From Bacteroidales bacterium (GTDB lineage: Bacteria; Bacteroidota; Bacteroidia; Bacteroidales; JAADJA01): a stretch of DNA of 64,000 bases. The stretch lies in assembly GCA_021740645.1 (NCBI GenBank), contig JAIOZL010000002.1, positions 1-64,000 on the forward strand, in the 5' to 3' direction. The notes under the pieces were generated by a model, which ran no database searches, had not been told where the DNA came from, and saw nothing but the letters and a program-made list of their open reading frames with translations. This document shows, piece after piece, positions 28,708-37,023 of this stretch (position 1 is its first letter; the number at the start of each line of letters is the position of its first letter). The translations under genes were made by a program, and so were the position numbers.

Positions 28708-29589
28708 TTGGATAGAAAAACTAACAATAATGAACTCTCAGCACTGATTAGCCTTTTGGATGAACCCAGTGAACCGATTTTTGGGCGAATAAAAGAAAAG
28801 CTGATCGTTTATGGGCCGGAGGCTATTCCTCACCTTGAAGATGCCTGGGATAATACTTTCGAAAATATTATCCAAAGCAGGATAGAAGACATTATCCATA
28901 GTATTCAGTTTAATGCCTTATTAAAAGATCTGGCGGAATGGAGGGAAAACAACCAATTCGACTTATTTAAAGGGTATTATTTACTAAGCAGTTTTGCCTA
29001 TCCTGACCTAAAGGAGCAGGACCTAAAAGACAAGCTGGAGTTGATAAAAAGGGATATCTGGCTTGAACTTAACAGCACACTCACTGCGCTTGAGAAAGTG
29101 AAAGTAATTAATCATATCATTTTTGATGTATATGGTTTTTCGGGTAATAAGGTGAATGTTGATGCGCCTACCAACTTTTTTCTAAACACCCTGCTCGAAA
29201 CAAGGAAGGGAAACCATCTTTCAATCGGCATTATTTACATGATAATTTCCCAAAAACTCGGAATCCCCATTTTTGGTGTTGACCTTCCCCAGCACTTTGT
29301 GTTGTCGTATGTCGATGAAATCCACGATGAGTTGATCACTGTGGTTAATGAAAATGAAGTTCTTTTTTATATTAATCCTTTTAACAATGGGGCTGTTTTT
29401 ACCAAAAAAGAAATAGAGGTTTTTATTAACCATATGAAAATTAAGCCTGAAAACAAGTATTTTAAACCCTGCTCCAACAAGCAAATTCTAATTCGGATGA
29501 TGGATAGCCTTATCACCACCTACGGAAAACTCGGGCAGGAAGAAAAAACAGAGGAATTGAAAAAATTGATGGCTGTTTTAAAGGGATGA
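28708..29589 (+). CDS. SirB1-family transglutaminase-like protein
   Basis: It is 293 aa. Start is TTG at 28708; the only nearby ATG is out of frame. The central region 'APTNFFLNTLLETRKGNHLSIGIIYMIISQKLGIPIFGVDLPQHFVLSY' (seen in parts) is the Transglut_core2 signature; the position that is Cys in true transglutaminases is Ser in 'HLSIGI', as in many SirB1 proteins, so it is probably not a peptidase. The N-terminus is helical ('ALISLLDEPSEPIFGRIKEKL', HEAT-like). The 3' end overlaps the convergent sugar transferase gene by 12 bases. Role unknown. Confidence 0.75.
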   Translation: MDRKTNNNELSALISLLDEPSEPIFGRIKEKLIVYGPEAIPHLEDAWDNTFENIIQSRIEDIIHSIQFNALLKDLAEWRENNQFDLFKGYYLLSSFAYPDLKEQDLKDKLELIKRDIWLELNSTLTALEKVKVINHIIFDVYGFSGNKVNVDAPTNFFLNTLLETRKGNHLSIGIIYMIISQKLGIPIFGVDLPQHFVLSYVDEIHDELITVVNENEVLFYINPFNNGAVFTKKEIEVFINHMKIKPENKYFKPCSNKQILIRMMDSLITTYGKLGQEEKTEELKKLMAVLKG

Positions 29590-30189
29590 TTTTTTCTTCG
29601 ATTGTAATATACGTCCTATCGTTTTGAAAATAATACCGGTGTCTGTCTTTAGGTTATGTGAATTAACGTATTGTAAATTCAATTTTAATTTTGAAGGCAT
29701 AATGGTGGTTATGTAAGCCTCTTCAGGATCAGGATAACCGGCCAGGATTTCACTTTCGTTCATATATTCAAGAGAAGCATAATCAGTAAGGCCGGGCCTC
29801 ACTGACAAAACTTTCTTTTGCGCCTCATTATACATATCTGTGTATTTTTTCACTTCCGGCCTGGGCCCTACCATGCTCATATCTCCTATCAGGACATTAA
29901 ATAATTGAGGCAATTCGTCAAGTTTATATTTACGAAGGAAAACCCCCTCTTTTGTAATACGATGATCTTTTTCACCTATCGTTATCAATCCTTTTTTGTC
30001 CGACCCGCTTTTCATCGTCCTGAATTTGATCAGAGAAAATTCACGAAAGTTTTTACCCGTCCTTTTCTGTAAATAAAATACCGGCCCGCCTGAACCAATT
30101 AAAACAAATAAGGAAAGTACAATAAATACAGGGAAAAGGAAGATTAACCCAAGCAAAGAAAAAACAATATCAAAAAGACGTTTTACCAT
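29578..30189 (-). CDS. bacterial sugar transferase (undecaprenyl-phosphate glycosyl-1-phosphate transferase)
   Basis: It is 203 aa, the short catalytic-only form. One hydrophobic N-terminal segment (about 8-32) is followed by 'KRTGKNFREFSLIKFRTM', 'RKYKLDELPQLFNVL' and 'MVGPRPE', the markers of the PF02397 family that starts polysaccharide repeat units by moving a sugar-1-phosphate onto undecaprenyl phosphate. No other sugar gene is adjacent; it may serve the loci at 12.7-21 or 44.6-64 kb. It is convergent with the SirB1-like gene and lies 22 bases after pheS. Confidence 0.9.
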   Translation of the reverse strand: MVKRLFDIVFSLLGLIFLFPVFIVLSLFVLIGSGGPVFYLQKRTGKNFREFSLIKFRTMKSGSDKKGLITIGEKDHRITKEGVFLRKYKLDELPQLFNVLIGDMSMVGPRPEVKKYTDMYNEAQKKVLSVRPGLTDYASLEYMNESEILAGYPDPEEAYITTIMPSKLKLNLQYVNSHNLKTDTGIIFKTIGRILQSKKKSSL

Positions 30190-30211
30190 TCATTTAGCTG
30201 GTAAAGAAAAT

Positions 30212-31234
30212 TTAGATGGCTCCCTCAAACTGTTTTAAGAACCTGACATCATTTTCGAAAAATAACCGGATATCATTAATTTGATATTTCAGCATAGTGG
30301 TACGCTCAATGCCCATTCCAAAAGCAAACCCGGTATACTTTTCAGGGTCGATGTTACAATTGGCCAGGACATTCGGGTCAACCATTCCACAGCCAAGGAT
30401 CTCAACCCAGCCGGTATGTTTACACACTTTACAGCCTTTGCCTCCGCAGATAAAACAGGAAATATCCATTTCTGCAGAAGGTTCTGTAAAAGGGAAATAA
30501 GAAGGCCGTAACCTGATTTTTGTATCTGTGCCAAATAACTCCTGGGCAAAGTAATAAAGTGTTTGTTTGAGATCGGCAAAGGAAACATTTTCATCGATGT
30601 ACAGCCCCTCTACCTGGTGAAAAATGCAATGGGCGCGAGCAGATATGGCCTCATTCCGAAAAACCCTTCCCGGGAAAATTGACCGGATAGGCGGTTTCAC
30701 TTTTTCCATCATCCTGATCTGAACGGATGAGGTATGCGTGCGCAACGCGATATCGGGATCTTTGTCGATAAAAAAAGTATCCTGCATATCCCTTGCAGGG
30801 TGTTCCGGAGGAAAGTTCAGGGCTGAAAAATTATGCCAGTCATCTTCAATTTCAGGGCCCTGGTAAACCGTAAATCCAATTCTTGAAAAAATATTAATAA
30901 TGTCATTTCTTACAATGGAAATAGGATGCCGGCTGCCTGTTTTAATAAAATCGGCCGGTAAAGTCAAATCCAGGGTTTTATCCTTTGAGGTGTCCTTACT
31001 TTCTACCGAATTCTTGAGGCTATCAAACTTCTCCTGTGCCAGATTTTTTAAATGATTTAAAACCTGGCCTGCCGCTTTGCGTTGTTCCGGAGCCACATTT
31101 TTCATCTCACCAAATAAGCCGGGAACGATTCCTTTTTTGCTTAAAAATTTCAGACGGAAAGCCTCTACCTCCTCCACCGAAGAGGCAACAAACTCCTTTA
31201 TCTCTTTAATGTGTGCGTCAACTTTTTCTTTCAT
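30212..31234 (-). CDS. pheS: phenylalanine--tRNA ligase alpha subunit
   Basis: It is 340 aa from the ATG at 31234, which has a GAGCAGG ribosome site just upstream; the TTG at 31249 would add five residues. The N-terminal helical arm is followed by the class II core: '[14 protein letters not shown]', '[30 protein letters not shown]' (in parts), motif 2 '[22 protein letters not shown]', and motif 3 '[18 protein letters not shown]'. It charges tRNA-Phe together with PheT, which is not in this window. The cyclophilin gene upstream ends at 31250. Confidence 0.96.
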   Translation of the reverse strand: MKEKVDAHIKEIKEFVASSVEEVEAFRLKFLSKKGIVPGLFGEMKNVAPEQRKAAGQVLNHLKNLAQEKFDSLKNSVESKDTSKDKTLDLTLPADFIKTGSRHPISIVRNDIINIFSRIGFTVYQGPEIEDDWHNFSALNFPPEHPARDMQDTFFIDKDPDIALRTHTSSVQIRMMEKVKPPIRSIFPGRVFRNEAISARAHCIFHQVEGLYIDENVSFADLKQTLYYFAQELFGTDTKIRLRPSYFPFTEPSAEMDISCFICGGKGCKVCKHTGWVEILGCGMVDPNVLANCNIDPEKYTGFAFGMGIERTTMLKYQINDIRLFFENDVRFLKQFEGAI

Positions 31235-31249
31235 CCTGCTCAAAAGCAA

Positions 31250-31885
31250 TTATTTTATAATCGAAATCGTCATGCTTACATCTTCTACCGGTTTATCCAT
31301 TTGGCCGGTTTTTACTGCGGCAATTTTATCAATTACGTCAAGGCCGTCAATCACTTCACCAAAAACGGTATAAGAACCATCCAGATGTGGGGCCCCTCCA
31401 ACAGTAGTATAAGCTTTGATTTGTTCTTCAGTATAGCTTACTCCGGAACGTTTCCCAAACATTTCCAACTGTTCGGCCTGAAGAACGGTACCCTGTACAA
31501 TATAAAACTGGTTCCCTGAAGAAGCCTTTTCCGGATTCACCTGGTCGGGTTGCCTTGCAGCTGCCAGTGCACCTTTTTTATGGAAAAGACCGTACACAAA
31601 TTCAGCAGGTACTTTATATCCAATATCAACTGTACCATCGGCATTTTGACCACCCTGGATCATGAAATTTTTAATCACACGATGAAAGGGAGAATTATTA
31701 TACCAGCCTTCGTTAATCAGTTTCACAAAATTATCCCGGTGCTTTGGAGTTTCATTATAAAGAACCGCTGTCATGTCGCCGTATGTTGTTTTAATAAGAA
31801 CTTTAACTTGTTTATTATCCTGGCCTTGCGAGATCAGAGTGACCATAATGGTTAAAACAAAAACCAATAAAAAATTTCGTTTCAT
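31250..31885 (-). CDS. peptidyl-prolyl cis-trans isomerase, cyclophilin type, exported
   Basis: The start is ATG 31885 (MKRNFLLVFVLTIMVTLISQGQ, a signal peptide); the longer frame runs into the -7 box at 31913-31920. 'NFVKLINEGWYNNSPFHRVIKNFMIQGG' (in parts), 'GALAAARQPDQVNPEKASSGNQFYIV' and 'LDGSYTVFGEVIDGLDVIDKI' are cyclophilin active-site blocks with Arg and Gln-Gly-Gly. It speeds prolyl isomerisation of exported proteins in the periplasm. The signal-peptide end lacks a Cys, so it is soluble rather than a lipoprotein. pheS starts 16 bases after its stop. Confidence 0.92.
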   Translation of the reverse strand: MKRNFLLVFVLTIMVTLISQGQDNKQVKVLIKTTYGDMTAVLYNETPKHRDNFVKLINEGWYNNSPFHRVIKNFMIQGGQNADGTVDIGYKVPAEFVYGLFHKKGALAAARQPDQVNPEKASSGNQFYIVQGTVLQAEQLEMFGKRSGVSYTEEQIKAYTTVGGAPHLDGSYTVFGEVIDGLDVIDKIAAVKTGQMDKPVEDVSMTISIIK

Positions 31886-31912
31886 AATTTTATACATTTT
31901 TAATTTTGAGTG

Positions 31913-31920
31913 CAAAGTTA
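31913..31920 (-). promoter_or_regulatory. -7 promoter element for the cyclophilin (and pheS) genes
   Basis: TAACTTTG on the minus strand, a full TAnnTTTG match; transcript start expected near 31906, 21 bases before the chosen ATG. Confidence 0.55.
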
Positions 31921-31980
31921 AAAATTATAATGAGATGTTGTTTTTTGTATATTATTATAAATATTGAAAGTTATAATGCC

Positions 31981-32132
31981 AACAGCACTAAGTGAAACTT
32001 CCAAAATAATTTCGTCAAATATAGCTGGCAAATCATCGGATGACTAAAAGTGCTGTTAGCTACAAAATGAATATTCGACGCCCAATTTATATTCATAAGT
32101 CATCCGATGAATAGTGGAAGTTATTTTGAAAG
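31981..32132. repeat. compound inverted-repeat element
   Basis: Three interleaved inverted repeats: AACAGCACT (31981-31989) with AGTGCTGTT (32049-32057); TCATCGGATGACT (32033-32045) with AGTCATCCGATGA (32098-32110), both perfect; and a 16-base arm at about 31998-32013 with 14 matches to the complement of 32117-32132. No reading frame is inside. It may be a small non-autonomous element or the remains of one. Confidence 0.65.
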
Positions 32133-32247
32133 TATTACTAAGGAAAAAACCAGCGATTTATTGGAGACGGATAAGGGGTACTCTGGCCCGATATGGATGA
32201 AGACATTTTAGCGGAAGTAATGATTTATTAATGTTTGCAGCAAACCA

Positions 32248-32292
32248 GGCACGAGCCCTTCCTGCTCAATTGCCATTGCTGGAAGACTCGCC
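32248..32292 (+). repeat. imperfect hairpin repeat, copy 1
   Basis: GGC-A-CGAG...TTCC pairs with GGAA...CTCG-C-C around a loop of about 18 bases. Preceded by TTAATGTTTGCAGCAAACCA, which also precedes copies 3 and 4. It lies upstream of hicA. Confidence 0.75.
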
Positions 32293-32319
32293 TGTTGCGA
32301 TATTATTAATTCAATTTTG

Positions 32320-32327
32320 TATATTTG
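32320..32327 (+). promoter_or_regulatory. -7 promoter element for hicAB
   Basis: TATATTTG, full match. Transcript start near 32333 leaves an almost leaderless hicA transcript (ATG at 32336). It sits inside the putative cassette, so the module carries its own promoter. Confidence 0.5.
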
Positions 32328-32335
32328 CATTACAA

Positions 32336-32524
32336 ATGAAAGTAAAGGAAATCATCAAACTCATTGAATCGGATGGATGGTATATTGTACGACAGAAAGG
32401 AAGCCATCAACAATATAAACATCCGGTTAAAAAGGGATTGGTAACAGTTCCCGCACACAAGATGTCGGAAGATTTACCAAAAGGTTTGGAAAATAGCATT
32501 TTAAAACAAGCAGGACTTAAATAA
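32336..32524 (+). CDS. hicA: HicA-type mRNA interferase toxin
   Basis: It is 62 aa from ATG 32336. The longer in-frame reading from 32231 translates the hairpin repeat and is rejected. 'IKLIESDGWYIVRQKGSHQQYKHP' (in parts) with the catalytic His in 'GSHQQY' and 'VTVPAHKMSEDLPKGLENSILKQAGL' is the double-stranded-RNA-binding-like HicA fold. The toxin cleaves mRNA unless bound by HicB, encoded six bases downstream. The pair lies between two copies of a hairpin repeat. Confidence 0.93.
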   Translation: MKVKEIIKLIESDGWYIVRQKGSHQQYKHPVKKGLVTVPAHKMSEDLPKGLENSILKQAGLK

Positions 32525-32530
32525 AAAAGA

Positions 32531-32740
32531 ATGGAATATTTAATCATTTTTGAAAAAAACAAACAAGGCCATTATGGAGCTTACGTCCCTGATTTGCCCG
32601 GTTGTGTTTCGATAGGTGATACTTTAGAAGAAGCTAAGCAAAATATTAAAGCTGCCCTTGAGCTTCATCTTGAGGGAATGAAAATGGAAGGATATATTAT
32701 TCCCAATCCTTCTGCAACTGCCGATTTTGTTACTGTATAA
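32531..32740 (+). CDS. hicB: HicB-type antitoxin (short form)
   Basis: It is 69 aa. 'YGAYVPDLPGCVSIGDTLEEAKQNIKAALELHLEGMK' (in parts) is the partial RNase H-like fold of HicB. No DNA-binding HTH or RHH tail is visible, so autoregulation through DNA binding would need another part or does not occur. It should neutralise the HicA toxin encoded directly upstream. Confidence 0.92.
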   Translation: MEYLIIFEKNKQGHYGAYVPDLPGCVSIGDTLEEAKQNIKAALELHLEGMKMEGYIIPNPSATADFVTV

Positions 32741-32773
32741 AATCACGATGGTTTTTGCTAAAAACTACATTCT

Positions 32774-32816
32774 GGCACGAGTCCTTCCTGCACACTTGCC
32801 ATGCTTGAAGACTCAC
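32774..32816 (+). repeat. imperfect hairpin repeat, copy 2
   Basis: GGCACGAGTCCTTC pairs with GAAGACTCACC around a loop; it lies 34 bases after the hicB stop. With copy 1 it brackets the hicAB module as direct repeats. The 20-base prefix seen in the other copies is absent here. Confidence 0.7.
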
Positions 32817-32870
32817 CTTTAGGGTGGTGTTTAAGTCACAATAATAGGACACTGATTATTATAATTGTTT

Positions 32871-33201
32871 ATGATTTATTAAGATTATAGAAATCAGTAT
32901 TTATCATAATTAATCAGTTGTATCAGTGTACCCTTACAAATTTTTCTTTGTGCATCTTCGGGAATTTGTAGCTTAAAATGATTATATTGAATTTCAGCCC
33001 TTCATCCATATCAGGAATGAGCCTGCAGTAAACTTTTTAATTTTATTCTTGATAGGTTTGATTGATATTAGATTGAACCAATAAGTTTTGGCACAAGTGA
33101 ATATTTTGGTCGAGGCTTTGATTCTTTAATGTTTGCAGCAAACCAGGCACGAGTCCTTCCTGCACACATGCCATTGCTGGAAGACTCGCGCCAGTTAGGA
33201 T
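32871..33201. repeat. 331-base non-coding tandem repeat, unit 1
   Basis: Starts ATGATTTATTAAG and ends with a hairpin repeat plus GCCAGTTAGG. No frame of 60 codons lies in it. The next 329 bases repeat it with fewer than about 15 differences. Confidence 0.85.
33146..33192 (+). repeat. imperfect hairpin repeat, copy 3
   Basis: GGC-A-CGAGTC-C-TTCC pairs with GGAA-GACTCG-C-GCC (one mismatch and one extra-helical C) around 18 bases; followed by AGTTAGG. Confidence 0.8.
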
Positions 33202-33530
33202 ATGATTTATTAAGATTATAGAAATCAGTATTTATCATAATTAATCAGTTGTATCAGTGTACCCTTACAAATTTTTCTTTGTGCATCTTCGGGAATTTGT
33301 AGCTTAAAATGATTATATTGAATTTCAACCCTTCATCCATATCAGGAATGAGCCGGCAGTAAACTTTTTAATTTTATTCTTGATAGGTTTGATTGATATT
33401 AGATTGAACCAATAAGCTTTGGCACAAGTGAATATTTTGGTTGAGGCTTTGATTCATTAATGTTTGCAGCAAACCAGGCACGAGTCCTACCTGCCCACAT
33501 GCCTTTGCTTGAAGACTCGCGCCAGTTAGG
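33202..33530. repeat. 331-base non-coding tandem repeat, unit 2
   Basis: Second copy of the preceding unit. It ends with hairpin copy 4 and the same GCCAGTTAGG, 30 bases before the end of the thymidine kinase gene. Confidence 0.85.
33477..33523 (+). repeat. imperfect hairpin repeat, copy 4
   Basis: GGC-A-CGAGTC pairs with GACTCG-C-GCC; the middle of the stem is slightly diverged (CTACC against TTGAA). Followed by AGTTAGGT. Confidence 0.75.
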
Positions 33531-33560
33531 TGACTATTTTTTGCAACATCATTTTATACA

Positions 33561-34139
33561 CTAGTTTGGTTTACTTTCAATATAACATTTACGGCAAAGA
33601 GGTTCGTAGCTTTCCGTTTCGCCCAGAACAACCAGGTTGTCGTCTTCAACTTTGCGGTAGGAATACTGGGCAAGGCTACCACAACGGATGCAGATAGCAT
33701 GGACTTTTGTCACATATTCTGCTGTTGCCATTAAAGAAGGAATGGGGCCAAAAGGTTTCCCGGTATAGTCCATATCAAGGCCGGCCACAATAACCCGTAC
33801 CCCGTCATTCGCAAGGAGATTACAAACCTTTGCCAGGTCGTCATCAAAAAACTGAGCCTCATCCACACCTACTACGTCCACGTCGTGGGCCAGGAGCAAA
33901 ATTTGGGCAGCTGCCTGAACGGGTGTCGATTTGATGGAGTTTTCGTTGTGCGATACCACATCTACATCGTCGTAACGGACGTCAATAGAAGGTTTAAATA
34001 TCTCCACCCTTTGTTTGGCAATTTTAGCCCTGTTGAGCCTGCGGATCAGTTCTTCGGTTTTTCCGGAAAACATCGAGCCGCAAATGACTTCTATCCAGCC
34101 ACCGCCCTTAATTTGTTTTTTTGTGTTTTCCAGAAACAT
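33561..34139 (-). CDS. tdk: thymidine kinase
   Basis: It is 192 aa, the usual size for type II thymidine kinase. The P-loop 'GSMFSGKTE' (21-29), '[10 protein letters not shown]' and the C-terminal zinc cysteines ('CIRCG' and 'CRKC') are all present. It phosphorylates thymidine for DNA synthesis in the cytoplasm. It is divergent from the hypothetical protein gene at 34277, with promoters for both in between; its -7 box is at 34206-34213, about 67 bases before the ATG. Confidence 0.96.
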   Translation of the reverse strand: MFLENTKKQIKGGGWIEVICGSMFSGKTEELIRRLNRAKIAKQRVEIFKPSIDVRYDDVDVVSHNENSIKSTPVQAAAQILLLAHDVDVVGVDEAQFFDDDLAKVCNLLANDGVRVIVAGLDMDYTGKPFGPIPSLMATAEYVTKVHAICIRCGSLAQYSYRKVEDDNLVVLGETESYEPLCRKCYIESKPN

Positions 34140-34205
34140 GAATGATACATATTAATTTTCGTAATTTTATCCGCTGATATTCGTGCCTTAAAACCGGCCG
34201 GAATG

Positions 34206-34213
34206 CAAAGATA
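34206..34213 (-). promoter_or_regulatory. -7 promoter element for tdk
   Basis: TATCTTTG on the minus strand, full match to TAnnTTTG; leader of about 60 bases. Confidence 0.45.
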
Positions 34214-34225
34214 CATACATAATTG

Positions 34226-34258
34226 TTTGTCGGGGCAGGAAGCCCCTGTATAATTTTG
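34226..34258 (+). promoter_or_regulatory. promoter of the 34277 gene, with a palindrome in the spacer
   Basis: TTTG (34226-34229), 21 bases, TAATTTTG (34251-34258): a good two-element match. The spacer holds GGGGC-AGGAA-GCCCC (34232-34246), a perfect 5-base-pair inverted repeat that could be an operator. Confidence 0.6.
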
Positions 34259-34276
34259 AAGTTAAAATTTGAAGTA

Positions 34277-34981
34277 ATGAAGAATAATGTATTCGAAAAC
34301 CTGAAGGATCAGCTTTTAAAATTAAGCCAATCTGTTAATATCCTGAATGAGCAGGGCCTTTCGAACATCGAAAAGGATTTAATTCTCGAAAAACTTAGGG
34401 GAATATATGATCAAATGTTAAATTCAGAAACCACTGAAAAAGGGGTAGAGAAAGAGGAATTGCCACCTGCTTTCCCGGCAATTAAAGAGAGTGAGGATTT
34501 ATCTACCGACCTGATCGATGATGAGATTCATGAGGAAGCCGATGAGGAAGTAGAAATTGCTTCTGAAGAATTGATTTCAGAACAGGATGCTCCCATCATA
34601 AAAAAAGAGGAGAGTAAAAGCTTAACAGAAAATTCAATTGATCTGTTTTCAGTCGCGGACCAAAAAACCATTTTGGAAAATCAGCCCCCTCCTGAACCAA
34701 CTAAAGATCAGCCGGAAACGATCGCAGATAAATTGACCAGGAATAAAATTGAAAGCCTTAAAAATGCCATCGGCATCAATGAGAAATTTTTCTTTTTAAA
34801 CGAGCTTTTTAACGGGGAGCTGAACGAATATAATGCCACTATCGAACAATTGGATAAATTTGAGACGATAGAGGATGCTGAGTTTTTCCTCCTGAGCTTA
34901 AAAGATGAAAAAAACTGGGATGAAGGATCTGAGGCATTGGCTCAACTTCAGGAATTTGTTGCAAAAAAACTAAACCCTTAA
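34277..34981 (+). CDS. acidic hypothetical protein, Bacteroidota type
   Basis: It is 234 aa from ATG 34277. The N-terminal 50 residues are a likely coiled coil ('LKDQLLKLSQSVNILNEQGL'). The middle (about 55-145) is a strongly acidic, low-complexity linker rich in Glu, Asp and Pro. The C-terminal 85 residues ('IESLKNAIGINEKFFFLNELFNG' in parts) look like a conserved helical domain. I know no function for it. It has a good promoter, and the M28 peptidase starts four bases after its stop, so they are probably cotranscribed. Confidence 0.75.
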   Translation: MKNNVFENLKDQLLKLSQSVNILNEQGLSNIEKDLILEKLRGIYDQMLNSETTEKGVEKEELPPAFPAIKESEDLSTDLIDDEIHEEADEEVEIASEELISEQDAPIIKKEESKSLTENSIDLFSVADQKTILENQPPPEPTKDQPETIADKLTRNKIESLKNAIGINEKFFFLNELFNGELNEYNATIEQLDKFETIEDAEFFLLSLKDEKNWDEGSEALAQLQEFVAKKLNP

Positions 34982-34984
34982 AAA

Positions 34985-36235
34985 GTGCGCCTGGCTGTTA
35001 ACTTTATTTTGCTTTTGTTTTTTGTGCAAATTTCAGTTGCGCAAGATCTTAGTTATGTGCGAAGCCTGGTTGATACTCTTTCAGCTCCCGGGATGTTTGG
35101 CAGGGGATATGTGAACGATGGCGATAAAATAGCTGCCAATTTCATCAAAAATGAATTTAAAAAAATGGGTGTTCAGGATTATGGAAACGGATATTTCCAA
35201 TACTTTACCTTACCCATGAATACCTTCCCCCAGGCACCCGCGATAAAAATTGATCATCGGCCCCTGACTCCCGGAGAGGATTTTGTTGTCTTATCTTCCT
35301 CGCCTTCTGTTTCAGGCACTTTTAAATTACTTTATGTCCTGGCAGATTCAGCAGGCCAGCTTGTCTTCCCTGACTTTATTTCGAAGGTAAATTATCCTGA
35401 AGTAGTGCTGGTAACCGATATTAATCAGCGACAGTTTGAATACAACGAAAAGATGCCTTTTGCCGGGCTAATCTTCCTGGTTAAAGATAAAGTCTGGTGG
35501 CATGTAAGTAACGGGCATACGGTCTTGAACTATTTTGCATTGCAGGTAAAGGAGAATCTATTGCTACCTGATCGTGAAATGATCACAGCCCGTATTAAAA
35601 ACAGCTTTATTCCGGATTATCCCACTCAAAATGTAATTGGTTTTATTGAAGGTCGTGAGCAACCCGACAGTTTTTATGTATTAACGGCCCACTACGATCA
35701 CCTGGGAAGCCTTGGCCCTGATGTGTATTTTCCGGGTGCCAACGACAACGCTAGCGGAACTGCCATGATCCTCGACCTGGCCAGGCATTTTTCCCTGCCG
35801 CAAAACCAACCGGAATATTCTATTGCCTTTATGGCTTTTGGTGCCGAAGAAGCTGGATTATTGGGTTCAGGGTATTATGCTGAACATCCATTGTTTCCCC
35901 TGGATCAGATTAAATTCCTCCTCAACCTCGATATGGTGGGTTCGGGTAGTGAAGGGATTAAGGTGGTAAACGGCACGGTACACAAACAAAGTTTTAATCT
36001 GTTGGTGGAACTGAATGAGGAAAAAAGATACCTGAAAAAAGTCAGTCCACGGACGGAAGCAGCCAACAGCGATCATTATCCGTTTCATGCCAAAGGAGTT
36101 CCCTCATTTTTTATCTATACCCTTGGCGAAGAATGTAAAGAGTACCATAATATTAATGATACCCCGGAAAATTTACCCTTTACAGCTTATGAGGGTTTTT
36201 TCAATTTGATTATTGATTTTATTAATACCTTATAA
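34985..36235 (+). CDS. M28-family metallopeptidase, exported
   Basis: It is 416 aa. The start is GTG 34985, directly opening a signal peptide (VRLAVNFILLLFFVQISVAQ). Zinc-site blocks of M28 enzymes appear in order: 'LTAHYDHLG', 'GANDNASGTA', 'FGAEEAGLLGS', 'NLDMVGSGSEG' and 'SDHYPFHAKGVPSFF', with 'YHNINDTPENL' giving the last His. It is probably a periplasmic or secreted aminopeptidase. The stop is one base before the rsmI start. Confidence 0.92.
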   Translation: MRLAVNFILLLFFVQISVAQDLSYVRSLVDTLSAPGMFGRGYVNDGDKIAANFIKNEFKKMGVQDYGNGYFQYFTLPMNTFPQAPAIKIDHRPLTPGEDFVVLSSSPSVSGTFKLLYVLADSAGQLVFPDFISKVNYPEVVLVTDINQRQFEYNEKMPFAGLIFLVKDKVWWHVSNGHTVLNYFALQVKENLLLPDREMITARIKNSFIPDYPTQNVIGFIEGREQPDSFYVLTAHYDHLGSLGPDVYFPGANDNASGTAMILDLARHFSLPQNQPEYSIAFMAFGAEEAGLLGSGYYAEHPLFPLDQIKFLLNLDMVGSGSEGIKVVNGTVHKQSFNLLVELNEEKRYLKKVSPRTEAANSDHYPFHAKGVPSFFIYTLGEECKEYHNINDTPENLPFTAYEGFFNLIIDFINTL

Positions 36236-36236
36236 T

Positions 36237-36917
36237 ATGGCAAAATTGATCGTTGTTCCAACCCCAATTGGTAACCTTGAAGATATAACTTTCAGGGCCG
36301 TGAAGGTATTAAAAGAGGTGGACCTGATTTTGGCAGAGGATACCCGAACCAGTAGTAAACTTTTGAATCATTATGCGATAACTACAAAAATGATCGCTTA
36401 TCATAAGTTTAATGAACATAAAATGTTACCCGCACTAATTGAAAGGATCAGGAGCAATAATGCTGTAGCGTTGATCAGCGATGCCGGTACCCCATCCATT
36501 TCTGATCCTGGATTTCTGATTGTGAGGGAATGTGTAAAAAACAATATTGAAGTGGAATGTCTTCCCGGTGCCACTGCTATTATACCTGCTTTGGTTGATT
36601 CCGGACTTCCTTCTGATCGTTTTTATTTCGAAGGTTTTATTCCTCCAAAAAAAGGCCGCAACACACGAATTGAATTTTTAGCCGGGCTCCATCAAACTTT
36701 TATCTTGTACGAATCTCCTTACCGATTGGTAAAAACCCTTGAAGCATTAGCCCTTGCCATGGGAGATGACAGGCAGGCATCCGTTTCGCGGGAACTATCC
36801 AAAATGTTTGAAGAAACCCGGCGGGGAAGCCTTATCGAATTAGCGGCATACTTTACTGAAAATCCCCCTAAAGGTGAAATTGTGCTTGTGGTGGAAGGGA
36901 AGAAAAAACCCACATAG
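36237..36917 (+). CDS. rsmI: 16S rRNA (cytidine(1402)-2'-O)-methyltransferase
   Basis: It is 226 aa from ATG 36237 (MAKLIVVPTPIGNLEDITFRA), which is the conserved family start; the longer frame overlaps the M28 gene. 'EDTRTSSKLLNHY', 'ALISDAGTPSISDPG', 'LPGATAIIPALVDSGLP' and 'FYFEGFIPPKKGRN' are typical RsmI blocks. It methylates C1402 of 16S rRNA. The C-terminal extension of longer family members is absent, as is common in Bacteroidota. Confidence 0.95.
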   Translation: MAKLIVVPTPIGNLEDITFRAVKVLKEVDLILAEDTRTSSKLLNHYAITTKMIAYHKFNEHKMLPALIERIRSNNAVALISDAGTPSISDPGFLIVRECVKNNIEVECLPGATAIIPALVDSGLPSDRFYFEGFIPPKKGRNTRIEFLAGLHQTFILYESPYRLVKTLEALALAMGDDRQASVSRELSKMFEETRRGSLIELAAYFTENPPKGEIVLVVEGKKKPT

Positions 36918-37023
36918 TACTTCCAAAGTGCTTAGCAGGTGAAACAGCAGCAGGCAGGCAATCTCCCGATGGTGAAGAAAAATAGCTCATGTTTTAAAAA
37001 GTCTTCAAAAAAATAACAAAAAA

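Noticed and set aside
32231..32335. N-terminal extension of HicA
   Set aside because: It translates the hairpin repeat and promoter; the normal HicA start is at 32336.
32228..33530. Proven integron
   Set aside because: No integrase gene is in the window and two of four hairpins lack the GTTAGG end, so only the attC-like hypothesis is reported.
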